From an uncultured Croceitalea sp. (GTDB taxonomy: Bacteria > Bacteroidota > Bacteroidia > Flavobacteriales > Flavobacteriaceae): DNA of 33,934 bases. Under the pieces are notes generated by a model. That model was given only the letters and a program-made list of their open reading frames with translations. It ran no database searches and was not told where the DNA came from. The position numbers were made by a program, and so were the translations under genes. Where the stretch lies: positions 1 to 33,934 of the forward strand of contig CALGQU010000195.1 in assembly GCA_937959125.1 (NCBI GenBank). Direction: 5' to 3'. Shown here in pieces: positions 1 to 8,138 of the stretch. Every line of letters begins with the position of its first letter. The stretch's first letter is position 1.

Positions 1-60
1 TATGAGTGAAACTCAATTTTAGAAGTGCCAAGACGTACTTAAAATTGATACGTTGAACTG

Positions 61-84
61 ATCCCGCTTTTTCAGCGGGATTTT
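61..84 (+). terminator. Intrinsic terminator of a gene left of the window
   Basis: An 8-bp stem (ATCCCGCT / AGCGGGAT) with a 5-nt loop is followed by a short T run on the plus strand. It therefore terminates a plus-strand transcript entering from the left. Only one plus frame is open at the left edge (ATG AGT GAA ACT CAA TTT TAG, positions 2-22), so the tail of an upstream gene may end at 22, but this is too short to call. On the minus strand the hairpin has no T run after it, so it does not obviously serve the gene at 151-747. Confidence 0.7.
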
Positions 85-150
85 GGTAGGAATTTCAACC
101 TGGGAATGGATTTTATAAAAGCTCTGGAGCTTGTACTAGGACTCTTACCG

Positions 151-747
151 TTACCGATATTTATCATTTAAACCTTTGCACTCCAAAATCAAGGGTCTTA
201 TTTTTTTCAGGCGGTTGTGTTTGGTTTTTTCTTGTTTGGCTTCCGAAATATATTCCGAGTACTCATTTTGCTTATACGGGGTAAGCGACTTAAAAGCACT
301 TTCCAAAGCAGGGTCTGTCCCTAGGGCTTCTTTTAAGAGCGTTGGAATGGGCCACCTTGTTTTTTTACTTTTTACGGCTACCGTAGTCTTACCTTGCTTT
401 TGATTTTCGATAGCCTCCTGCATATAGGCCAAGACTTGGGTTTTATCCATATCCCCTTCCTTAAAAAATTTCCAATGGCGCATGGCCTTGGTTTTTCCTT
501 CCTGCGCATTTTGTAGGACGCCCAACGGATCCGATAGATCCACACCGTTAAAGAACCAAATGCCAAAATGGCCTTTAAACCTACAGATGGCAAATACATT
601 CTTTCCGTTGACCGTATACGTAGGGAATTGCCACTTATAGGTTTCTTCTACTTCCGTGGACAGGGCCAATTTCCTAAGCTGGGCTATGGCCATGTCATAA
701 ACATGTTCTTGGGCGTAATACGCGTTTACTTTTTCGGTTTTGTCCAT
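151..747 (-). CDS. DUF1801 / YdeI-OmpD-associated family protein
   Basis: This is a soluble protein of 198 residues with no signal peptide. The N-terminal part (about residues 15-115) reads like the DUF1801/YdhG fold: the conserved stretch ETYKWQFPTYTVNGKNVFAI followed by GHFGIWFFNG is typical. The C-terminal part (about 130-195, with LKEALGTDPALESAFKSL and a Lys/Arg-rich helix) matches the YdeI/OmpD-associated helical tail that follows DUF1801 in many Bacteroidota. The biochemical role of the family is not established. The ATG at 747 is the start. It lies 45 nt downstream of the pepT stop on the same strand, so the two may be co-transcribed. Confidence 0.8.
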   Translation of the reverse strand: MDKTEKVNAYYAQEHVYDMAIAQLRKLALSTEVEETYKWQFPTYTVNGKNVFAICRFKGHFGIWFFNGVDLSDPLGVLQNAQEGKTKAMRHWKFFKEGDMDKTQVLAYMQEAIENQKQGKTTVAVKSKKTRWPIPTLLKEALGTDPALESAFKSLTPYKQNEYSEYISEAKQEKTKHNRLKKIRPLILECKGLNDKYR

Positions 748-792
748 CCTTTAAATATCCTAAAATAAGAATTTTAGAAATTGGATGGTTCC

Positions 793-2019
793 CTAGAATT
801 TTTCTCCGGTCAGTTCACAGATTTTTACAATGGTCTGTACCGCCTTTTCCATACTCTCTAAGGGCACATATTCATACTTACCATGAAAGTTGTGTCCCCC
901 TGCAAAAATGTTGGGGCAGGGCAAACCCATAAAACTGAGTTGGGAACCGTCCGTACCACCACGTATGGGTTTTATAATGGGTTCAATACCTAATTGTTGC
1001 ATTGCCTCTTCGGCAATCTCTACAATATGAAAATTGAGTGCTATCTGGGATTCCATATTTTTATACTGATCCTTAATTTCACAAGAAACGGCATCCGGAT
1101 ATTGCGTGTTCAGTTTTTCAACAATGGCATTGATCAACGCCTTACGTGCCTCAAAGTGTTCCGCATCATGGTCGCGGATAATAAGTTCCACTTTCGCATG
1201 TTCAATTTCCCCTTCAATAGCGTATACATGAAAAAAACCTTCTCGGTCCTCGGTGGATTCCGGTTTCTCATGTTTGGGTAGTAGGCTTAAGAATTCATTT
1301 GCCAAACCTATGGCGTTCACCATTTTGTTTTTGGCGTAGCCGGGATGCACACTTTTCCCCTGGAACTTTATTTTTGCATCTGCGGCGTTAAAGTTTTCGT
1401 ACTCTAGCTCGCCTATTTGACTTCCATCCATGGTATAGGCCCATTCCGCCCCAAATTTATCCACATCAAATTTATGGGCACCACGTCCAATTTCCTCATC
1501 GGGGGTAAAGGCTATCCTAATTTTTCCATGGGGAATTTCCGGATGGTCGATCAAGTATTCCATGGCCGTGATAATTTCTGCTATCCCCGCTTTATCATCA
1601 GCACCCAACAAGGTAGTGCCGTCTGTTGTAATTAAGGTTTGGCCTTTATATTGGAGCAACTCTTCAAAATAACTTGGTGATAGTACAATGTTTTTGGCAG
1701 TATTAAGAACGATATCCCCACCATCATAATTCTCAATACGTTTGGGCCGTACCCCAACGGCGGTAAAATCTGGTGTGGTATCAAAATGTGCAATAAAACC
1801 TATCGTAGGCACCCTTTTTTCCAAATTGCTGGGGAGTGTTGCCATAATATAGGCATGCTCGTCTATGGCAACATCCTGCATTCCAATTTTGTGCAACTCA
1901 TGTACTAGCTTTTTGGCCAAATCCCATTGCTTTTTAGTACTGGGCGTTGTCTTGGATTTGGGATCGCTTTGGGTATCGATTTGAACATATTCCAAAAAAC
2001 GGGGCAGTAGTTTTTCCAT
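793..2019 (-). CDS. pepT: Peptidase T (M20B tripeptidase)
   Basis: This cytoplasmic di-zinc aminopeptidase releases N-terminal residues from tripeptides. At 408 residues it has the normal family length. The metal and catalytic positions are visible: H78 and D80 in the IAHFDTTPDF segment, D141 in LGADDKAGIAEI, the E175-E176 pair in TPDEEIGRGAHKFD, D198 in YTMDGSQIGE, and H376 in AGGHNFHGKYE. The lid/dimerisation domain inserted around residues 205-315 includes the usual GKSVHPGYAKNKMVNA stretch. The ATG at 2019 is preceded by a TAnnTTTG element, so it probably has its own promoter, with the DUF1801 gene downstream. Confidence 0.95.
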   Translation of the reverse strand: MEKLLPRFLEYVQIDTQSDPKSKTTPSTKKQWDLAKKLVHELHKIGMQDVAIDEHAYIMATLPSNLEKRVPTIGFIAHFDTTPDFTAVGVRPKRIENYDGGDIVLNTAKNIVLSPSYFEELLQYKGQTLITTDGTTLLGADDKAGIAEIITAMEYLIDHPEIPHGKIRIAFTPDEEIGRGAHKFDVDKFGAEWAYTMDGSQIGELEYENFNAADAKIKFQGKSVHPGYAKNKMVNAIGLANEFLSLLPKHEKPESTEDREGFFHVYAIEGEIEHAKVELIIRDHDAEHFEARKALINAIVEKLNTQYPDAVSCEIKDQYKNMESQIALNFHIVEIAEEAMQQLGIEPIIKPIRGGTDGSQLSFMGLPCPNIFAGGHNFHGKYEYVPLESMEKAVQTIVKICELTGEKF

Positions 2020-2035
2020 GTAAAATGCTTTTCAT

Positions 2036-2043
2036 CAAAAATA
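2036..2043 (-). promoter_or_regulatory. Candidate -7 element for pepT
   Basis: TATTTTTG on the minus strand matches the Bacteroidota TAnnTTTG -7 consensus, 16 nt before the pepT ATG. I see no clear TTG -33 element at the usual spacing, so this is a partial match. The 10-mer CTATTTAGAA at 2061-2070, just upstream, equals one arm of the palindrome at 18770-18794. Confidence 0.5.
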
Positions 2044-2321
2044 ACGCTTATTTGACCTAACTATTTAGAAGAATACCCTTTGTCGTCCTATTTTTCGCGT
2101 CCAACCAAACTGATTTTGAGAAAAAGAATAGTTCTTTTTGTACTGCTTTGTTGTGGCATGTATCGCTCAGCTCACCAATGCTGTTATCTGGGCACTTTTA
2201 CAAAGAACAATATCATCGTTATGTATCACTATGCAATCATGCGCAAGGGCTCCCAATTTTCGCTAAAGGCCTACGCTGCGAATAATTCTATTTTTTTACG
2301 ACAAACTGGCAGCGGAGTTTA

Positions 2322-2329
2322 TATTTTTG
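2322..2329 (+). promoter_or_regulatory. Candidate -7 element for pyrD
   Basis: TATTTTTG matches TAnnTTTG and lies 15 nt before the ATG at 2345, predicting a leader of only about 9 nt. It overlaps the in-frame TTG at 2327, which argues against that TTG being the start codon. No good TTG -33 element is visible. Confidence 0.55.
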
Positions 2330-2344
2330 CAAAAAATTATCTTA

Positions 2345-3385
2345 ATGTATAAGTATGTTATCCGCCCATTGCTTTTCCTATTAGATGCGGAAACTGCGCA
2401 TTATTTTTCCTTTTCCATGCTTGGGCTGTTGTCCAAACTAGGGCTTTCCGGCCTTTTTAAAAAATGGTTTGTACTGGAAGACCCCGGATTGGAACGGGAA
2501 GTTTTTGGAATTCCGTTTAAAAACCCCATTGGCTTGGCCGCGGGCTTTGATAAGGATGCCAAGCTGTTCAATGAGTTTTCCGATCTTGGATTTGGATTTG
2601 TAGAGATAGGAACCCTTACCCCAAAACCACAGGTTGGAAATCCAAAAAAGCGTCTTTTTAGATTAAGGGAAGACCAAGCTATTATTAACCGAATGGGTTT
2701 TAACAACAATGGTGTTTTTGACGCTGTAGAGCGTTTAAAAAAGGAGCACCGTGTTTTGGTAGGGGGCAATATTGGAAAGAACAAGGTAACGCCCAATGAA
2801 GAAGCCGTAAAAGATTATTTGATATGTTTTGATGCCCTTTATGAGCATGTAGATTATTTTGTAGTGAATGTAAGTTCTCCCAATACCCCGGGACTGCGGG
2901 AGTTACAGGACAAAAAGCCATTGACCAATATCCTTAAAAAGTTAAAGCGGGCAAATGCCAAGAATGCAAGCAAGTCGCAGTTAAAAGAGAAACCTATTCT
3001 CTTAAAGATTGCACCAGACCTTACAGATGAGCAACTAATGGATATTATTGACATTGTTACTGATACGGGAATTGATGGGGTAATCGCTACAAATACCACA
3101 ATAGCCAGAAAAGGATTAAAAGCGCACCTTACCCTTGCCGAAGAAAAAGGCGGATTGAGTGGGAAACCCCTTAAAGACCGAAGCACGGAAGTTATTCGAT
3201 TTTTGGCCGAAAAAAGCAATAAGGCTTTTCCCATCATTGGGGTTGGTGGGATACATACGGCATCGGACGCTATAGAGAAATTAAAAGCAGGGGCAGACCT
3301 TGTACAGCTGTATACCGGCTTTGTCTATGAAGGTCCTGCTTTATTAAAACAGATCAACAAGGCTATTCTAGCCGAAGGACTTTAA
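2345..3385 (+). CDS. pyrD: Dihydroorotate dehydrogenase, quinone-dependent (class 2)
   Basis: This is the FMN enzyme of pyrimidine synthesis that oxidises dihydroorotate to orotate and passes electrons to membrane menaquinone. The N-terminal helices ([20 protein letters not shown]) are the class 2 membrane-associated extension. Other signatures are [16 protein letters not shown] (FMN site), [30 protein letters not shown], the catalytic-Ser loop [15 protein letters not shown], and the FMN-phosphate motifs GGLSGKPLK and [11 protein letters not shown]. The ATG at 2345 gives 346 residues, a normal length. An in-frame TTG at 2327 would add six residues but lies inside the promoter element. The gene appears monocistronic. 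Confidence 0.96.
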   Translation: MYKYVIRPLLFLLDAETAHYFSFSMLGLLSKLGLSGLFKKWFVLEDPGLEREVFGIPFKNPIGLAAGFDKDAKLFNEFSDLGFGFVEIGTLTPKPQVGNPKKRLFRLREDQAIINRMGFNNNGVFDAVERLKKEHRVLVGGNIGKNKVTPNEEAVKDYLICFDALYEHVDYFVVNVSSPNTPGLRELQDKKPLTNILKKLKRANAKNASKSQLKEKPILLKIAPDLTDEQLMDIIDIVTDTGIDGVIATNTTIARKGLKAHLTLAEEKGGLSGKPLKDRSTEVIRFLAEKSNKAFPIIGVGGIHTASDAIEKLKAGADLVQLYTGFVYEGPALLKQINKAILAEGL

Positions 3386-3546
3386 TCTAGTACCCCCTCG
3401 TATCCTAGAAACTATCCATAGGTACTTTAGCCCAAAACTAGGATTTCCTTTCCTTATAACGTTTCAAGAAAACCAAGTTCCTAACTTCCGTACTAAACCG
3501 AAAAACCTTAACTTTTAATCGTTAACTGACATTCATCTATTTTGAT

Positions 3547-4080
3547 ATGAAATCTGTATTTCTTTTTCTGGCGTTTCTGGTATGCTTGGTTTCTAAAGGT
3601 CAATCGGAAGATGTGCCTAAAACGGAGTTCGGTCAAATGTATTTGCCCGTTTGGTTGGAGGCCAAAGCGCATTGTTTGGAAGTTGCCAAGGCCATGCCAG
3701 TGTCCCTGTATTCCTATAAGCCAACACCAGAAAGCAAATCGTTTGCGGAACAACTGGTCCATATAGGGTATACCATAGAATTATTGACCAAACGCTATGT
3801 GCAAGGGATGGAGGTAAAACCCAATACGCCAGATGCTACCCTAATGACCAAAAGTGAAATTTTGGTTTTGTTGGAAGCTGGGTTCGATTATACCACCCAA
3901 ATCATAAAAACCATTGAGGAGCAACAACTGCAGGAAAACTGCACCATGTACCATAGCGGGAATACGGTAAGTAGGGCCTTTGCCTTATTCTATGTGCAAG
4001 ACCATGTAACCAATCATAGGGCCAAGGCCAATCTATACCTTAGAATGAACGGTATTCAACCGCCTTCCTATACCTGGTAA
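3547..4080 (+). CDS. Secreted DinB-like four-helix protein
   Basis: A 177-residue protein with an N-terminal signal peptide (MKSVFLFLAFLVCLVSKGQS). The rest is helical and follows the DinB/YfiT pattern: an early FAEQLVHIGYT helix with one His, and a late QDHVTNHRAKANLYLRMNGIQPP helix with two more His residues plus the typical short tail. The three His suggest the usual DinB metal site. The function is unknown; DinB-fold proteins include thiol-dependent transferases. It stands alone and converges with the next gene, the two stop codons lying 4 nt apart. Confidence 0.8.
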   Translation: MKSVFLFLAFLVCLVSKGQSEDVPKTEFGQMYLPVWLEAKAHCLEVAKAMPVSLYSYKPTPESKSFAEQLVHIGYTIELLTKRYVQGMEVKPNTPDATLMTKSEILVLLEAGFDYTTQIIKTIEEQQLQENCTMYHSGNTVSRAFALFYVQDHVTNHRAKANLYLRMNGIQPPSYTW

Positions 4081-4083
4081 GGC

Positions 4084-4515
4084 TTAATCCGCCCAAAAGT
4101 CCACCACCAAAACGTCTTCAATAAAAGGCGAGGCCAAATCTACAAAGGCCTTATGGTCTGGATGGGGCAAATACACCCCTCGATCGGCCTCACTGCCAAA
4201 AGTTACCAAAAAACAATGGGTAAGGTCTTTGTTTAATCCTTCCGGACTATTGTTCAATCCCCACTCGTAATCTTTGATTTCCTTTATTTTAGATGGTAAG
4301 GCACTAAAAGCATCCGTGATGGACTTTAATTGCTGGTCCGTAGTTTCCGCTTTAAACTTAAAAAGGACAACATGGCGCAGTACGCTGTCTTTGGCCATGA
4401 TGGATTTTTTGGAGAGGACTTTTTTGGAGTCACTATTTTTAAGGGTCATACATCCGAAACTTAAGAAAACAGTTAAAACAAAAATGGATAAGGACAGGGT
4501 GCTTTTGGTTTTCAT
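4084..4515 (-). CDS. Stress-responsive A/B-barrel (Dabb) domain lipoprotein
   Basis: This reads as a 143-residue protein from the ATG at 4515. A start 10 codons further upstream is possible but would spoil the signal peptide. The N-terminus (MKTKSTLSLSIFVLTVFLSFGC) is a lipoprotein signal with the lipobox ending at Cys. The mature part has the Dabb signature: DSVLRHVVLFKFKAETT, a central HCFLVTFGSEADRGVYLPHPDHKAF, and a C-terminal FIEDVLVVDFW strand. Dabb domains form small dimeric barrels of varied or unknown function. The neighbouring cupin is encoded upstream on the same strand with a 44-nt gap. Confidence 0.85.
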   Translation of the reverse strand: MKTKSTLSLSIFVLTVFLSFGCMTLKNSDSKKVLSKKSIMAKDSVLRHVVLFKFKAETTDQQLKSITDAFSALPSKIKEIKDYEWGLNNSPEGLNKDLTHCFLVTFGSEADRGVYLPHPDHKAFVDLASPFIEDVLVVDFWAD

Positions 4516-4559
4516 GATGATTTTTTTTGGAAGATACAAAAACAAGCTTGTAACCCTGC

Positions 4560-5033
4560 TTAATTACGTTCTAGTTTTTTTGCTACACTATTATAGTATT
4601 CTCGGCTTAATTTACGGGTCCAAATTGTAGGCTCTTTTCCGTAAATGGCGACATACGAAACCGAATTTTCTGCCGAAGAACTATGCCAGTGTTCCGTGTC
4701 TTTTGCACAATGGATGACATCTCCTTTTTTTAGGAGTATCGGCTCTTTATCCCTTTCTTGATAATACCCTACGCCATCCAAAACAATAAGGATTTGTGCT
4801 GTAGTGTGTTTATGCCAATCCAAAGTTGCATTGGCACTAAAGGTTGCCTTAGTGATGTTTTGATTGAAATCTGTATTTGCTTCAACTAAAAAGTTTAACC
4901 AAGCATCACCCAAATGGTGGGTATTAGGTGCCTTGATTCCATCTTTTAAAAAAGAAGTTGTCCTATAGGCATCTTGTTGGGCAGTTGCAAATAGCGGAAT
5001 AAGAACAAGTAGAATTGCAGTGATATTTTTCAT
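4560..5033 (-). CDS. Secreted cupin-domain protein
   Basis: A 157-residue protein with a signal peptide (MKNITAILLVLIPLFATAQ). A single cupin barrel spans about residues 55-135. Cupin motif 1 is LDWHKHTTAQILIVLDGVGYY, with HxH but Gln in place of the usual Glu. Motif 2 is KKGDVIHCAKDTEHWH with its metal-binding His. The arrangement resembles small periplasmic cupins annotated as carboxymuconolactone-decarboxylase- or mandelonitrile-lyase-like, but the substrate cannot be read from sequence. It may share a transcript with the Dabb lipoprotein downstream. Confidence 0.85.
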   Translation of the reverse strand: MKNITAILLVLIPLFATAQQDAYRTTSFLKDGIKAPNTHHLGDAWLNFLVEANTDFNQNITKATFSANATLDWHKHTTAQILIVLDGVGYYQERDKEPILLKKGDVIHCAKDTEHWHSSSAENSVSYVAIYGKEPTIWTRKLSREYYNSVAKKLERN

Positions 5034-5288
5034 TGTGATGTGTTCAATTATTGATAGAATATATTAGGAGTAGTAAGATAAAAATTATCGTTCACTATTT
5101 AAGATAAGGTGTGCAATTTTAGGTCTTGAACAGAATAAGCTGGCCCCGGAATTTTGAAAATTGGAGCGTTTCAAACCCATAAGCTCAAATGTACTATTTT
5201 TAACGGACGGAACAGTAACGGATGGACTTTCCCCAAATCTCGAGCGGGAATCGTTGTTGACCTCATAATAATTGCAAGCCAGATTACA

Positions 5289-5915
5289 ATGGACTACGAA
5301 ATCTTGGGTGGCTTTATGCTCGCAACGGCCGTGTTAGGGATATCACCCGGACCGGATAATATTTTCGTTTTGGTACAAAGCCTTACCCATGGCGTAAAGT
5401 ATGGATTGGCTACCGTTGCAGGGCTTATGACGGGTTGTTTGATCCATACAACGCTACTGGCCTTGGGTGTTTCTGCACTCATCAAAGAAAATAACGCTAT
5501 TTTCTTTGGGATAAAGCTATTTGGAGCTGCCTATTTATTGTTTTTGTCCTATAAGGTGTTCAAGAGCGATGCAAACATTGTTATTGGTAAAAGTGAAGGC
5601 AAAAAAGGAAGTGTACCCAAATTGTTTAAGACTGGCTTTTTAATGAATGTGCTCAACCCTAAGGTTACCATATTCTTTTTGGCTTTTTTTCCAGGTTTTT
5701 TGTTCAGCGATGAGCTGGCAACCCCAATACAGTTTTACATTTTGGGATTTGTGTTCATTGGGGTTTCCTTCCTTATTTTTGGTCTTATTGCGGTCATGGC
5801 CGGATACATTTCCAATTACCTGCTGAAAAACCCCAGGGCTGGTTTGTTCTTAAAATGGATGCAGATCATTGTGTTTGTTGGTATTGCAATGTACTTGCTT
5901 TTCTCTTCCGTATAG
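5289..5915 (+). CDS. LysE/RhtB-family amino-acid or metabolite exporter
   Basis: An inner-membrane exporter of 208 residues with about six hydrophobic segments. The LysE signature appears near the N-terminus (GISPGPDNIFVLVQSLTHG), followed by GLMTGCLIHTTLLALGVSAL, LFGAAYLLFLSYKVF and GFLMNVLNPKVTIFFLAFFP. Family members export amino acids such as lysine, homoserine or threonine; the substrate here is unknown. The frame is open back to a TTG at 5154, but the 45 added residues are polar and unlike the family, so the ATG at 5289 is chosen. The 255 nt upstream hold no other gene. Confidence 0.9.
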   Translation: MDYEILGGFMLATAVLGISPGPDNIFVLVQSLTHGVKYGLATVAGLMTGCLIHTTLLALGVSALIKENNAIFFGIKLFGAAYLLFLSYKVFKSDANIVIGKSEGKKGSVPKLFKTGFLMNVLNPKVTIFFLAFFPGFLFSDELATPIQFYILGFVFIGVSFLIFGLIAVMAGYISNYLLKNPRAGLFLKWMQIIVFVGIAMYLLFSSV

Positions 5916-6011
5916 GACTAGATGCAACCACCTGCGTATATATGGAAGCATAGGATTGCCACAGCTTGGTAATTATGCCATTAACTGCCAACTACTTCGT
6001 ATTTTTATCCC

Positions 6012-6881
6012 ATGGCAGTGGACACCATTAAGATAGTAGAATGCCCAAGGGATGCAATGCAAGGGATCAAAACCTTTATTCCAACGGAATTAAAGGTAAA
6101 ATACATCCAATCTTTGTTGGGATGTGGTTTTGATACCATCGATTTTGGGAGTTTTGTATCACCTAAGGCCATTCCCCAAATGGTGGATACCGCAGCTGTT
6201 TTAGACCAATTGGACCTTACCAAAACGCAAAGTAAACTATTGGCTATTGTGGCCAATGTGCGGGGTGCCGTAGCTGCTTGCGAGCACGTACCGATCCAGT
6301 ATTTGGGCTATCCATTTTCCATATCGGAAAACTTTCAAATGCGAAATACCCATAAGACCATTGCCCAGTCGGTGGAGACCTTAAAAGAAATTTTAGCCTT
6401 GGCCGGTGCGGCAGGAAAAGAAGTGGTGACCTATATTTCCATGGGATTTGGAAATCCGTATGGGGATCCATGGAGTGTTGAAGTAGTAGGGGAGTGGACG
6501 GAACGTTTGTCGGAAATGGGGGTCAAAATCATCTCGTTATCAGATACCGTAGGAACATCAACACCGGAAAGTATTACCTATTTGTTTTCCAACTTGATAC
6601 CAAAATACCCCCATATCGAATTTGGGGCACATTTACATACAACACCTACCAAATGGCATGAAAAGGTTGCCGCCGCCTACCAGTCCGGTTGTAGGAGGTT
6701 TGACGGGGCAATACAGGGCTTTGGAGGCTGTCCTATGGCCAAAGATGAACTTACCGGAAATATGCCTACCGAAAAAATGTTATCCTATTTTACTGCTGAA
6801 AAAGCCAATACCAAGGTAAATGCCATGGTTTTTGAGGCAGCCTATAACAAGGCTACGGAGCTTTTCTCCTTTTACCATTAA
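6012..6881 (+). CDS. Hydroxymethylglutaryl-CoA lyase
   Basis: This enzyme cleaves HMG-CoA to acetyl-CoA and acetoacetate, the last step of leucine breakdown. At 289 residues it has normal length for a bacterial HMGCL-like TIM barrel. The catalytic Arg-Asp pair lies in VECPRDAMQGIK, where the family usually has RDGLQ. SMGFGNPYGDPW, LSDTVGTSTPE and the metal-binding HLHTT (family HxH) follow, then the lid motif FGGCPMAKDELTGNMPTE carrying the active-site Cys. The stop codon overlaps the stop codon of the next gene, which runs in the opposite direction. Confidence 0.9.
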   Translation: MAVDTIKIVECPRDAMQGIKTFIPTELKVKYIQSLLGCGFDTIDFGSFVSPKAIPQMVDTAAVLDQLDLTKTQSKLLAIVANVRGAVAACEHVPIQYLGYPFSISENFQMRNTHKTIAQSVETLKEILALAGAAGKEVVTYISMGFGNPYGDPWSVEVVGEWTERLSEMGVKIISLSDTVGTSTPESITYLFSNLIPKYPHIEFGAHLHTTPTKWHEKVAAAYQSGCRRFDGAIQGFGGCPMAKDELTGNMPTEKMLSYFTAEKANTKVNAMVFEAAYNKATELFSFYH

Positions 6882-7555
6882 GGATAGATGTCCAAGGCCT
6901 CCATGTGGCGTTTGATGGTGCTGGGATTCATATACCGCTCTTGACCACTATTGGTAATACCGTTCCATTCCACAATATTTAGGGCCTTACGCACGTAAAC
7001 GCTCCAATCGTATAGTTGATGGCCCATACCATGTTCAATGGCGGTGAGGTCCGTATCATATTCAAAGGCGTCCACAAATTTGGCATTGAGCAGTTTAAAG
7101 GCTAGTCCTAAAACCTGAACGCTGGATTTTTCCTTATAAGCAACAATATGTCCTATCTCATGGGCCAACACCCCAATTTGGGCATTGTACGGTAGGTTTT
7201 GGAAAAGTATGGGGGCAAAAGTATCTTTTGTTTTGGTGCTAATGGTAATGACATAGCCGCGTTTTCTTTTTCCCTTAAACACATGGAAAAAACGAGGTCT
7301 GGAGGTAAGTGGGGTATTTCGTTCCTTAAACCTAAAGATAATAGGCGTATCCTTAAGCTCCGGATAGTAGGAAAGAGCGGTCAATACTTGCTGTTCGATT
7401 TCTTGGGGATAGCTTTTACGGGTCATAAAAGAACGGTAACGCTCCTGCTGAAAACCATCTTTACTAAAACGTACCTGCGGTGTTTGGCCTTTGACCATGT
7501 TTCCTAGAAGGAAGAAAACAAGGCAAATATATGTTAGCTGCGCAGGCAATTGCAC
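6878..7555 (-). CDS. Secreted HExxH putative metalloprotein
   Basis: A 225-residue protein starting at GTG 7555, with a signal-like N-terminus (MQLPAQLTYICLVFFLLGNMVKGQ). The centre carries a zinc-metalloprotease-type helix, GVLAHEIGHIVAYKE, and a downstream acidic segment (FVDAFEYDTDLTAIEHG) that could supply a third ligand, as in minimal gluzincin-like peptidases. I do not recognise the family more closely; proteolysis is a guess from HExxH. It is the last gene of the seven-gene operon, 6 nt after the OM barrel gene. A start at ATG 7498 is possible but would remove the signal peptide. A TATATTTG sequence lies within the signal-peptide codons. Confidence 0.7.
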   Translation of the reverse strand: MQLPAQLTYICLVFFLLGNMVKGQTPQVRFSKDGFQQERYRSFMTRKSYPQEIEQQVLTALSYYPELKDTPIIFRFKERNTPLTSRPRFFHVFKGKRKRGYVITISTKTKDTFAPILFQNLPYNAQIGVLAHEIGHIVAYKEKSSVQVLGLAFKLLNAKFVDAFEYDTDLTAIEHGMGHQLYDWSVYVRKALNIVEWNGITNSGQERYMNPSTIKRHMEALDIYP

Positions 7556-7561
7556 AAAAAC

Positions 7562-8137
7562 TTACTTAGAAACCCTAAATTGGTACTGTAGGCTAATGGT
7601 CCCAATAAAACCTTGGGCTACTTCGTCCCCAGTGGTAGCAATGTTGAATTCCCTTCCAAAACCTGCGGTAATGCCTAGTTGGGAACCACCATCATTGAAT
7701 TTGAAAAAGTGCCCGCCTTCCAACCAAGGTTGTAGCACTACAATATCCGTTGTGCCTGAAGTAGCACCGATATTGTCCGGATCTGTCCAATCAATTTCCA
7801 AACTCCATAGGTCGGTGTTCAATCCAAGGATCCAACTGCCCTTGGCCCCATGCCAATGTTTTCTATAACCCACGGACCCTCCAAAACCAGAGCCCTCCTC
7901 GGTTTCGTTCACATCACTAAAATCTTGCCTGTCCGTAATATTTGCCCCCAGCCTGAATACCAAGGATGCTTTTTCGGATAGGAACGTTTCATAGTTTGCA
8001 GTGGGTATGATACCCGCCGGGTACACTTGAAAAGAAGCCCCTAAATAATTGGTTCCTTTTGCATGTTCCGTGGTATTCTGTGCTTGTGCGGATGTGATGA
8101 GCAAAACTGCCAACACTCCTAAATAACGTAACTTCAT
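7562..8137 (-). CDS. Outer-membrane beta-barrel protein
   Basis: A 191-residue protein with a clear signal peptide (MKLRYLGVLAVLLITSAQAQ). The mature part alternates polar and hydrophobic residues in strand-sized stretches (YLGASFQVYPAGIIPTANYE, SLVFRLGANIT, SGFGGSVGYRKHW, SWILGLNTDLWSLEID) and ends in a strand-like IGTISLQYQFRVSK, typical of a small 8-strand porin-like barrel. The role is unknown. It starts 1 nt after the stop of the ATP-grasp gene, so it is translated from the same message. Confidence 0.75.
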   Translation of the reverse strand: MKLRYLGVLAVLLITSAQAQNTTEHAKGTNYLGASFQVYPAGIIPTANYETFLSEKASLVFRLGANITDRQDFSDVNETEEGSGFGGSVGYRKHWHGAKGSWILGLNTDLWSLEIDWTDPDNIGATSGTTDIVVLQPWLEGGHFFKFNDGGSQLGITAGFGREFNIATTGDEVAQGFIGTISLQYQFRVSK

Positions 8138-8138
8138 T

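Larger units (their letters stand above)
2020..2344. other. Intergenic region between divergent pepT and pyrD
   Basis: These 325 nt hold the candidate pepT and pyrD promoter elements facing outward. The remaining sequence shows no convincing gene. A 90-codon open frame runs from 2080 to 2352, but it overlaps the pyrD promoter and start, resembles nothing I know, and is best read as chance. Confidence 0.6.

Noticed and set aside
2080-2352. 90-codon plus-strand open frame with a hydrophobic stretch
   Set aside because: It runs through the pyrD promoter and start, shows no family resemblance and has an unusual composition. A chance frame is more likely.
5154-5288. N-terminal extension of the LysE exporter from a TTG
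   Set aside because: The 45 added residues are polar and unlike LysE proteins, which begin at the MDYEILGGF position.
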